DNA of 57,985 bases from Lentzea nigeriaca. GTDB taxonomy: Bacteria; Actinomycetota; Actinomycetes; Mycobacteriales; Pseudonocardiaceae. Under the pieces are notes generated by a model. The model ran no database searches. It worked only from the letters and a program-made list of their open reading frames with translations, and was not told the DNA's origin. The stretch spans positions 1 through 57,985 of the forward strand of contig NZ_JAFBCX010000030.1 of the NCBI RefSeq assembly GCF_016907955.1, written 5' to 3'. The number at the start of each line of letters is the position of its first letter. Within the stretch, counting starts at the first letter, position 1. Below are positions 51,907 to 57,985 of the stretch, one piece after another. The translations under genes were made by a program, and so were the position numbers.

Positions 51907-52368
51907 TCACCCCGGTTCCGCTGAACCCCTCCCGCCTCGCGTGCGGTTGACCACCGCGGACAGGGTGAGCGCGGTGACGGTGTCACGGACGCCGGACATG
52001 TGGGCGATGTCCTCCCAGATGTCCCGCAGCCGCTGCAGCGTCGCCGCCTCCAGGCGCACCATGATGTCGAAGTCGCCGCTGAGGACCTCGCAGATCACGA
52101 CCTCAGGGATGCGTTTGAGCGCGGCCAGGACGTCGCCGCCGCGCATGCGGTCCTGCCGGTAGACGAGTACGAGCGCCGAAACGACATCACCGGAGTGGTC
52201 GCCGGCGCGGACGATGGTGTAGCCGGCGATGTGCCCTTGGCGTTCCAGACGTTCGATGCGTTGGCGCACCGCGTTGCGGGACAACAGCACCCGGCCGGCC
52301 AGTTCGGCGTGCGAGATGCGGGCGTTGCGGGTCAGCTCAGCGATGATCTTCTCATCGACATCGTCCAT
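51907..52368 (-). CDS. Lrp/AsnC-family regulator
   Basis: 153 residues: DEKIIAELTRNARISHAELA and GRVLLSRNAVRQRIERLERQG form the AsnC winged helix; the C-terminal RAM domain has EVLSGDFDIMVRLEA. Lrp proteins sense amino acids, and an AsnC-type gene accompanies ectoine/diaminobutyrate catabolic genes in several bacteria. The interval 52369-52503 has a short minus-strand fragment (LLSRALSRPALAIIAED) that I cannot identify. Confidence 0.88.
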   Translation of the reverse strand: MDDVDEKIIAELTRNARISHAELAGRVLLSRNAVRQRIERLERQGHIAGYTIVRAGDHSGDVVSALVLVYRQDRMRGGDVLAALKRIPEVVICEVLSGDFDIMVRLEAATLQRLRDIWEDIAHMSGVRDTVTALTLSAVVNRTRGGRGSAEPG

Positions 52369-52503
52369 GGTGGCCGGAATCCTCCGCGATGATGGCCAGA
52401 GCAGGTCTGGAAAGGGCGCGCGACAGGAGGTCCTCCTCAGGCCGCTCGGACGGTATCAGCAGCCAGGCCAACGCCTGTGACGAGTCGGCGGCTGCGGCGA
52501 CGT

Positions 52504-52555
52504 GCACAAGGGACGGCCCTTCTCGCTCGTGCGCGAGGGGCCGACCTTGTCGTGC
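52504..52555 (-). terminator. Long hairpin terminator after IclR 2
   Basis: A long imperfect stem (GCACAAGG...CCTTGT.GTGC outer arms, CGGCCC/GGGCCG and CTCG/CGAG inner arms) spans 52504-52555, 20 bases beyond the IclR stop on the minus strand. Confidence 0.6.
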
Positions 52556-52575
52556 GGCCACAGGCGCCGCGGCGA

Positions 52576-53325
52576 TCAGGCGCTCCGGCGTGCGGTGGCC
52601 TCCTTGGCCGCGTCGGCGACCAGGCGGCCCCACTCGGGCAGCCGGTTCGGGTCGAAGCGGGAGTCGGGCATGGAGACCGCGACGGCGGCGAGTGGCGTGC
52701 CGTCCTCGTCCAGGACGGGCGCGGCGACGGCGCAGATGCCGGGCCGGTACTGGTTGTGGTTGACCGCGTAGCCGTCGGTGCGGATCCGGTCGAGCTCTGC
52801 GCACAGCTCGTCGGGGTCGGTCGGGGTCGTGTCGGTGAAGCGCTCCAGCCCGTGCGCGATGAACTCGTCCACTTCGGACGCCGGCAGGTGGGCGAGGACG
52901 GCGCGTCCTGCCGCGGTGGCGTGCAGTGGCGAGGTGTCGCCGATGGTGTGGAACGTTCGCACGGGGTGGTCGCAGTCGACGCGGTCCACCACGACCATGC
53001 TCTGCAGGACGTCCGGCACCGACAGGTGGATCGTCTCGTTCAGGGCGTCGCGCAGGCGGACCATCGGCTCGTGTGCGACCGCCAGCAGGCTGGAGCCCTG
53101 CAGAGCGGCCGGTCGCACAGCCAGGACGCGGGCGCCGATCTCCCAGCGGGTGGTGTCCTTGCGGCTGGCTCGCAGCCAGCCGGCTTCCGCCAGGGTGACC
53201 AGGGTGCGCTGCACGGTCGACTTGGGCAGGCCGAAGAGCTTCGTCAGCTCCCCGACGGTGACCGGCTGATGCTGGGCGACCGCCTCCAGGATGCGCAGCG
53301 ACCTGGTGACGCTCTTCATCTCCAT
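52576..53325 (-). CDS. IclR-family regulator 2
   Basis: 249 residues, paralogue of the IclR at 48.0 kb: residues 1-45 identical, residue 46 Ala instead of His, effector domain diverged (for example PASEVDEFIAHGLERFTDTT versus KSDLDEVLARPLESYSEVTL). It is divergent from the FAD oxidase operon, which it likely controls. ATG 53325 or 53319 could start it. Confidence 0.9.
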   Translation of the reverse strand: MEMKSVTRSLRILEAVAQHQPVTVGELTKLFGLPKSTVQRTLVTLAEAGWLRASRKDTTRWEIGARVLAVRPAALQGSSLLAVAHEPMVRLRDALNETIHLSVPDVLQSMVVVDRVDCDHPVRTFHTIGDTSPLHATAAGRAVLAHLPASEVDEFIAHGLERFTDTTPTDPDELCAELDRIRTDGYAVNHNQYRPGICAVAAPVLDEDGTPLAAVAVSMPDSRFDPNRLPEWGRLVADAAKEATARRSA

Positions 53326-53381
53326 GCGGTGACCCCCATTAACTCTCTGAATTTCCTGTGAACACCCTCTTGACTCCCCTC

Positions 53382-53439
53382 GGTGCCACTGTCATCGTTC
53401 TGTGCCAGATCCTAGCACGCCGTTCTACATTGTGGCACG
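53382..53439. promoter_or_regulatory. Candidate IclR operator 2
   Basis: GGTGCCACT (53382) and TGTGCCAGA (53401) are direct repeats 19 bases apart, followed by the inverted TTGTGGCACG (53430-53439). The half-site TGCCAC and the 19-20 base spacing match the region before IclR 1. The site lies in the divergent intergenic region of IclR 2 and the FAD oxidase operon. Confidence 0.6.
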
Positions 53440-53521
53440 GCCCTCCTCCTTCCGGGCCACCGTGGGTCGAAGAGCTTCTCGTTCGGGCCGGCTGCGGCCC
53501 GGCGACACGAAAGGAAGTCCT

Positions 53522-54661
53522 GTGTCAGCTGCCAGGAAACGCGTCGCCGTCGTCGGCGTGGGAACGATGGGCAGTCAGGCCGCCTGGCGGCTGGCAGCCC
53601 GGGGTGCCGAGGTCGTCGGCTACGACCGGTTCGCTCCCGGCCACGACCGCAGTGCCGCCGGTGGCGAGACCCGCATCTTCCGCAGCGCGCACTTCGAGGA
53701 CACCCGGTACGTACCGCTGCTCCAGCACGCCGACACCCTCTGGGAGCAACTGCAGCAGGAGACCGGCCGTGAGCTGCGCCGGCTGACCGGATGCCTGCTC
53801 ATGGGGTCCCCAGAGGGACAGCAGATGGCCACGGTCCTCGACTCCATCGCCGAGCACGGCCTCGACCACGACGTCCTGGACGCCGAGTCCCTGGTCAAGC
53901 GCTTCCCGCAGCACCGGCTCGACGACGGTGACGCCGTCGTGCTCGACCGGCGCGCCGGCTTCATCCGCCCCGAACTGACCATCCAGACCGCTGCCCGCCG
54001 GGCAGAACAGCTGGGGGCGGTGATCCACCGCTACACCGCGGTCCGCGAGATCGTCCCCGTCGCGAACGGCGTGGAGATCCGCACCGACGCCGGCAGCGAG
54101 CACTTCGACGCGGCCGTCGTCACCCCCGGTCCCTGGGTCAACGACCTCCTGCCCGACCTGCCGTGGCAGGTGGACGTCCGTCGGGTGATCAGCGCCTGGT
54201 TCATGTCGACGACGCCCGACGCCTGGTTCGGCGAGGAGCGCCCCGCCTTCATCCGCACGTCACCCACCCACTGCTACGGCCTGCCCTCCCCGGACGGTGT
54301 GTCGGTCAAGCTCGGCCTCTCCCAGGCCCTGCACCGCCTCGCGGACGACCCGAACCAGCTGGACCGGACGGTGCAGCCGGAGGAGCTCGAGATCTATCGC
54401 GACCTGATCGGCCGCTACCTGCCCGACCTGTGCCCCGACCCGACCCGCCTGGCCGTCTACATGGAGGGCTACACCGAGAGCAGCCGCCCGCTGGTCGGTC
54501 CGCTGCCGGGCGCCGAGAACGTGATCCTGCTCGCCGGTTTCTCCGGCCACGGCTTCAAGCTCTCCCCGGCCTTCGGAGACATCGCCGCGGATCTGGCACT
54601 GAACGGCTCCTCGGCTCAGCCCATCGACTTCATCTCGACCGCCGACCGCGTCGCGGCCTGA
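53522..54661 (+). CDS. FAD-dependent amine oxidase 1 (SolA/sarcosine oxidase-like)
   Basis: 379 residues of the DAO/monomeric sarcosine oxidase family: dinucleotide site VAVVGVGTMGSQAAWRLAAR, GYDRFAPGHDRSAAGGETR (the GH..GS..G.TR motif) and the C-terminal GFSGHGFKLSPAFGDIAADL. The segment that normally carries the FAD-linking Cys reads YMEGYTESSRP, so flavin is probably not covalently bound. It oxidises an N-methyl or primary amine to an imine with release of hydrogen peroxide. GTG 53522 has AAGGAAG upstream. About two thirds identical to the next gene. Confidence 0.85.
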   Translation: MSAARKRVAVVGVGTMGSQAAWRLAARGAEVVGYDRFAPGHDRSAAGGETRIFRSAHFEDTRYVPLLQHADTLWEQLQQETGRELRRLTGCLLMGSPEGQQMATVLDSIAEHGLDHDVLDAESLVKRFPQHRLDDGDAVVLDRRAGFIRPELTIQTAARRAEQLGAVIHRYTAVREIVPVANGVEIRTDAGSEHFDAAVVTPGPWVNDLLPDLPWQVDVRRVISAWFMSTTPDAWFGEERPAFIRTSPTHCYGLPSPDGVSVKLGLSQALHRLADDPNQLDRTVQPEELEIYRDLIGRYLPDLCPDPTRLAVYMEGYTESSRPLVGPLPGAENVILLAGFSGHGFKLSPAFGDIAADLALNGSSAQPIDFISTADRVAA

Positions 54662-54697
54662 GTTGTCCCGCACCCACCATCCGAGGAAGGAGGCGAC

Positions 54698-55834
54698 ATG
54701 GCCAGCAGGAAACGAGTCGCCGTCGTCGGTACGGGCACGGTGGGCAGCCAAGCCGCCTGGCGGCTGGCGGCACGCGGCGCCGAGGTCGTCGGCTACGACC
54801 GGTTCGCTCCCGGTCACGACCGCAGCGCCGCAGGTGGTGAGACCAGGGTCTTCCGCAGCTTGCAGACGCACGACAGCCGCTACGTGCCGCTCGTTCGGCA
54901 CGCCGACGGCCTCTGGGAGCAGCTGCAGGCGGAGACCGGGCGGGAACTGCGCCGCCTGACGGGAGCCCTGGTCATGGGGCCGGCCGACGACTCCCAGATG
55001 CGCACCGTCGTGGACGGCATCGCCGAGCACGGCCTGGACCACGAGGTGATCGACGCGGAGGCGATGGCCAAGCGGTTCCCGCAGTTCCGCGTCGACGACG
55101 GCGATCTGGTGATCCTCGATCGCCGCGCGGGCTTCATCCGACCGGAGCTGACGGTCCAGACCGCGGCCCGGCGTGCCGAGGAGCTGGGGGCCCGGATCCG
55201 CCGTTACACCCCGGTGCGGGAGGTCCTGCCCGTCGCCGGGGGAGGTGTGGAGATCCGCACCGACACCGGGGCCGAGCGCTTCGACGCCGCGGTCGTCACC
55301 CCCGGCCCCTGGGTGGGCGACCTGTTGCCCGGCCTGCCCTGGGAAGTGAGCGTCTACCGCGCGATCAGCGCCTGGTTCCTGCCCCACGAGGATCCTCCGC
55401 CAGACGCCGAGCGTCCCGCCTTCATCCGCTGTGGCGGAACCCCGTTCTACGGCATCCCCTCCCCGGACGGCCTGGCCGTCAAGCTCGGACTGTCCCAGGC
55501 CCACCACAAGCCCGTCGACGACCCGAACCGGCTGAACCGGACCGTCGCACCGGAGGAACTGGAGACGTTCACGGCGGTCGTGCGGCGACACCTGCCCAGG
55601 TTGAACCCCGAACCGGTGCGCGTGTCCGTCTTCATGGAGGGCTACACCGAGAGCAACCTGCCGCTGGTCGGCCCCCTGCCGGGCTGCGACGACATCGTCC
55701 TGCTCGCCGGTTTCTCCGGCCAGGGCTTCAAGCTCGCGCCCGCCATGGGCGACATCGCCGCGGACCTCGTCCTGCAGGGCCGCACCTCCCAGCCGATCGA
55801 CTTCGTCACCACCCACGCCCGAACCGTGGCCTGA
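54698..55834 (+). CDS. FAD-dependent amine oxidase 2 (tandem paralogue)
   Basis: 378 residues with the same architecture as its neighbour 36 bases upstream (VAVVGTGTVGSQAAWRLAAR, GFSGQGFKLAPAMGDIAADL, FMEGYTESNLP). The most divergent stretch is around residues 215-245 (SAWFLPHEDPPPDAERPAF), near the substrate pocket in this family, suggesting different substrates or a two-subunit enzyme. It ends 22 bases before the deacylase gene. Confidence 0.85.
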   Translation: MASRKRVAVVGTGTVGSQAAWRLAARGAEVVGYDRFAPGHDRSAAGGETRVFRSLQTHDSRYVPLVRHADGLWEQLQAETGRELRRLTGALVMGPADDSQMRTVVDGIAEHGLDHEVIDAEAMAKRFPQFRVDDGDLVILDRRAGFIRPELTVQTAARRAEELGARIRRYTPVREVLPVAGGGVEIRTDTGAERFDAAVVTPGPWVGDLLPGLPWEVSVYRAISAWFLPHEDPPPDAERPAFIRCGGTPFYGIPSPDGLAVKLGLSQAHHKPVDDPNRLNRTVAPEELETFTAVVRRHLPRLNPEPVRVSVFMEGYTESNLPLVGPLPGCDDIVLLAGFSGQGFKLAPAMGDIAADLVLQGRTSQPIDFVTTHARTVA

Positions 55835-55856
55835 GCCAGAACGAGGTAAGCGAGAC

Positions 55857-56828
55857 ATGAATCTGACCATCGGTCCGCTGAGTGCCGAGCCCGGCCAGAA
55901 GACCCGCGGGAGTCTGACGGTCGACCTCGGCACCACGACGGTGGACGTTCCCCTGATCCTCATCAACGGCTCCCGTCCCGGCCCCAGGGTCGTGCTCACC
56001 GCTGGTGTCCACGGCGGCGAGTTCATCCCCGTCGACGCCACCACCCGCCTGGCCGGCCTCCTGGAGCCGCGCGACGTCGCCGGTCAGGTGGTGATCTGCC
56101 CCGTGGCCAACCCGGCGGCCGTCTACGGCGGGCGGCTCAACATCTCCCCGTTGGACGGCATCAACATCAACCGAGTCTTCCCCGGCGACCCCGGCGGCGG
56201 CCCCACCGAGCGGATGGCGGCCTGGTTGTTCGAGCACCTGGTCGACGGCGCCGACGCCTACGCGGACCTGCACAGCGGCGGCATCGACCAGTACCTGCTC
56301 GACTACATCGGCTACCGCGTGACCTCCGACGACGAGCTGAACGCGAAGATCAGGGGAATGGCCCACGCCGTCGGCTACGAGCGGGTCATCTTCGGCACCA
56401 GCCCGGACGGTGGCAACAGCCACGCCGCCGCGAACCGGCAGGGTGTCCCCGCGATCCTGATCGAGACCGGGCAACTCGGCGACCGGGAGCCCGCCACCGT
56501 GCGCAGGCTGCTCGACGGCCTGTACCGGCTCCTGCACCACCTCGGCGTCGTAGAGGCGCCGCAGGACCTCGCACCGGTGACCGTGCCGCCGCGCGACTGG
56601 ATCTGGACGGGCGAGGTCGAGTCTCCGGTCACCGGCCTCTGGTACCCGGACGCCGTCACCGGCGACGAGGTGACCGAGGGACAGACCATCGGCCGCATCG
56701 TCAACCCGGTCGACGGCGCCGAGCACAAGATCACCGCCGTCTCCTCCGGAACGGTCATCTACCACATGAACGGACTGTCCGTCCGTCCCGGCACGCACCT
56801 CGCCGCCATCGCCACCCCTCACCACTGA
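55857..56828 (+). CDS. AstE/AspA-family deacylase (DoeB-like zinc carboxypeptidase fold)
   Basis: 323 residues: zinc ligands in TAGVHGGEFIP (His, Glu) and DLHSGG (His), the substrate Arg/Asn pair in INRVFPGDP, and a C-terminal beta domain typical of succinylglutamate desuccinylase/aspartoacylase. Family members hydrolyse N-succinyl-Glu, N-acetyl-Asp or N-acetyl-diaminobutyrate (DoeB in ectoine breakdown). In this operon it could free an amino acid that the FAD oxidases then attack. The acyl group is unknown. Confidence 0.82.
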   Translation: MNLTIGPLSAEPGQKTRGSLTVDLGTTTVDVPLILINGSRPGPRVVLTAGVHGGEFIPVDATTRLAGLLEPRDVAGQVVICPVANPAAVYGGRLNISPLDGININRVFPGDPGGGPTERMAAWLFEHLVDGADAYADLHSGGIDQYLLDYIGYRVTSDDELNAKIRGMAHAVGYERVIFGTSPDGGNSHAAANRQGVPAILIETGQLGDREPATVRRLLDGLYRLLHHLGVVEAPQDLAPVTVPPRDWIWTGEVESPVTGLWYPDAVTGDEVTEGQTIGRIVNPVDGAEHKITAVSSGTVIYHMNGLSVRPGTHLAAIATPHH

Positions 56829-56880
56829 CAGACATCACGCCCGCCCCTGGCGTGCTTTCCCTTTGAGTAGGAGCAAACCC

Positions 56881-57822
56881 ATGCGAGTCAGCAGAAGCTT
56901 GAGCGCAACGATCGTCTCGACGGCCTTGGCCGTCACGCTCGCCGCTTGCGGGTCGACTGGCGCTCCTCAGAGCGCTCCGCAGAGCGGTGAGCCCGGCCAG
57001 TTGGTCGAGCACACCGATGACATCTCGGTCGGCGTACAACCGGATCCGGCCGTGGTGAAGCTGCTGCCCGAGGCGGTGAAGGCCAAGGGCACGCTCTCGG
57101 TGCCGATGGACCTGTCGGCCCCACCCACCACGTTCATGGCGACGGACAACAAGACGCCGATCGGGTTCAACCCGGACATGGCGCGACTCATCGCCGCCAA
57201 GCTCGGGGTGAAGCTGCAGATCCAAAACGTCAAGTTCGACACGATCATCCCGGGTCTGCAGGGCGGCCGGTTCGACTTCACCGCGTCCACCATGGGCGCC
57301 ACGGCGGAGCGGCTGAAGGTGCTCGACATGGTCAACTACTTCCAGACCGGCACCGGCGTCGCGGTCCCCAAGAGCAACCCGCAGAAGCTGGCCGTCCATG
57401 AGTTGTGCGGGCGTCGTGTCGGCGTGCAGTCCGGCAGCACGCAGGAGCTCAAGTGGCTGCCGCAGCTGACCGAGAAGGACTGCACGAGCCAGGGCAAGCC
57501 CGCCATCACGGGCGTGACGCTGCCGAGTGTCACCGACGCGCTGACCCAGTTGTCCTCCAAGCGTCTCGACGCGGTGATGTACGACTTCACCTCGCTCGCC
57601 TGGGCGGCCAAGCGGCAGCCGAACGTGCTGGAGGTCCTCCCGGAACGCGTGGTCACCACGAATGTGAACGTGGCGCTGCCCAAGGGTTCTCCGCTGACCC
57701 CGGCGGTTCAGGCGGCGATTCAGTCCATCATCGACAGTCCGAAGTACGCCGAAGCGCTTGACCGCTGGGGCTTCCAGGGCCTGGGCATCAAGACCGCGGC
57801 GCCGGCCGTCCCACTGGGGTGA
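56881..57822 (+). CDS. Amino-acid ABC transporter substrate-binding lipoprotein (family 3)
   Basis: 313 residues: signal peptide with lipobox LAAC, then a family 3 binding fold (PIGFNPDMARLIAAKLGV, QGGRFDFTASTMGATAERL, RVGVQSGSTQELKWL, RLDAVMYDFTSLAWAA). TAGGAG precedes ATG 56881. The family binds polar amino acids and also ectoine (EhuB). It shares an operon with the deacylase and oxidases, so it probably imports their substrate. The stop overlaps the permease start. Confidence 0.88.
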   Translation: MRVSRSLSATIVSTALAVTLAACGSTGAPQSAPQSGEPGQLVEHTDDISVGVQPDPAVVKLLPEAVKAKGTLSVPMDLSAPPTTFMATDNKTPIGFNPDMARLIAAKLGVKLQIQNVKFDTIIPGLQGGRFDFTASTMGATAERLKVLDMVNYFQTGTGVAVPKSNPQKLAVHELCGRRVGVQSGSTQELKWLPQLTEKDCTSQGKPAITGVTLPSVTDALTQLSSKRLDAVMYDFTSLAWAAKRQPNVLEVLPERVVTTNVNVALPKGSPLTPAVQAAIQSIIDSPKYAEALDRWGFQGLGIKTAAPAVPLG

Positions 57823-57985
57823 TGATGTCCACCAATACGATCGGTTCACCTACCAGGAGTCGGCCGGTGTCCGAACTGTTGCCGGAACAGAAGAAGCGGA
57901 TCACGCCGAAGCGTCCGCGCGACTATCTCTGTTGGGCGGTCGCTGTCGCGATCGTCGGCGGCCTGGTCACCACGACGGTGACGAA
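57822..57985 (+). CDS. Amino-acid ABC transporter permease, N-terminal part (runs off the window)
   Basis: The frame starts at ATG 57822 (or 57825), overlapping the TGA of the binding-protein gene, and is open to the window end. About 45 hydrophilic residues are followed by the start of a membrane helix (YLCWAVAVAIVGGLV). Position and pattern fit a HisM/GlnP-type permease. Confidence 0.7.
   Translation, partial: MMSTNTIGSPTRSRPVSELLPEQKKRITPKRPRDYLCWAVAVAIVGGLVTTTVT

Noticed and set aside
54260..56044. Minus-strand frame of 594 residues
   Set aside because: Mirror of the two amine oxidase genes; repetition in it reflects the gene duplication, not a real repeat protein.
1..57985. CRISPR array, tRNA or rRNA genes
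   Set aside because: No regularly spaced identical repeats and no cloverleaf or rRNA-like sequence was seen on reading either strand. A tRNAscan or Infernal run would be needed to be certain.

Overview
The window looks like chromosome from a high-GC Gram-positive filamentous actinomycete, most likely a member of the Pseudonocardiaceae such as Lentzea, Saccharothrix or Actinosynnema. The grounds are the very high GC, frequent GTG starts and ATGA/GTGA gene overlaps, and the regulator types present (BTAD-TPR/SARP, PucR, IclR, GAF-ANTAR, MerR, CitB-type two-component). The genus is an inference. No tRNA, rRNA, CRISPR array or complete insertion sequence was seen.

Region by region. 0-2 kb: end of a secreted protein, a GYD-domain protein, a TetR remnant and a secreted beta-propeller protein. 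2.2-7.9 kb (minus): a sulfur-oxidation operon reading BTAD-TPR regulator, sulfite-oxidase-like molybdoenzyme, an unusual 727-residue fusion of a persulfide-dioxygenase-like metallo-beta-lactamase with two rhodanese domains and a two-domain sulfurtransferase, and a single-domain rhodanese. 8.3-13.5 kb: an SsuABC/NMT1-like ABC importer facing a CitA/DcuS-type two-component system. 13.5-19 kb: a GH114-like lipoprotein and small hypothetical genes, then a gene graveyard with remnants of NlpC/P60, WD40, NACHT-type, exonuclease, anti-sigma ATPase and GAF genes. 19-22.6 kb: an acyl desaturase, a cold-shock protein coupled to a small upstream gene, a GAF-ANTAR protein and a MerR regulator. 23-29.3 kb: a truncated glycosyltransferase-PilZ gene, a membrane protein with a predicted nucleotide-sensing domain, a scrambled IS256-type transposase remnant, an MMPL transporter and a CHAP amidase.

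29.7-37.6 kb is the most interesting block. A MarR regulator separates two gene sets. On the minus strand is a complete six-gene operon with a recognisable promoter and terminator: adenylation enzyme, free carrier protein, EctC (ectoine synthase) homologue, acyl-CoA-dehydrogenase-like flavoenzyme, transglutaminase-like protein and an Asp/Glu-racemase-fold protein lacking both usual cysteines. On the plus strand is an operon for a DsbA/FrnE-like oxidoreductase, a paired SMR efflux pump and a deaminase. Four copies of GTACATG lie in the MarR/DsbA intergenic region, and a related sequence sits in the biosynthetic promoter. I read this as a small uncharacterised amino-acid-derived natural-product locus with its own exporter and regulator.

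37.7-42.3 kb: three tyrosine-recombinase remnants around a hydrolase/TetR pair and a GNAT gene, then a PucR regulator. 42.5-48 kb: a GABA-type catabolic operon (class III aminotransferase, FAD/4Fe-4S dehydrogenase fusion, succinate-semialdehyde-type dehydrogenase). 48-58 kb: a second catabolic block bounded by two near-duplicate IclR regulators. It holds a homoserine-dehydrogenase-like enzyme coupled to an aldehyde dehydrogenase, an Lrp regulator, two tandem FAD amine oxidases, an AstE/DoeB-like deacylase and an amino-acid ABC importer that runs off the window. The enzymes could converge on aspartate semialdehyde, for example from an N-acylated or diamino acid, but the substrate is not established.
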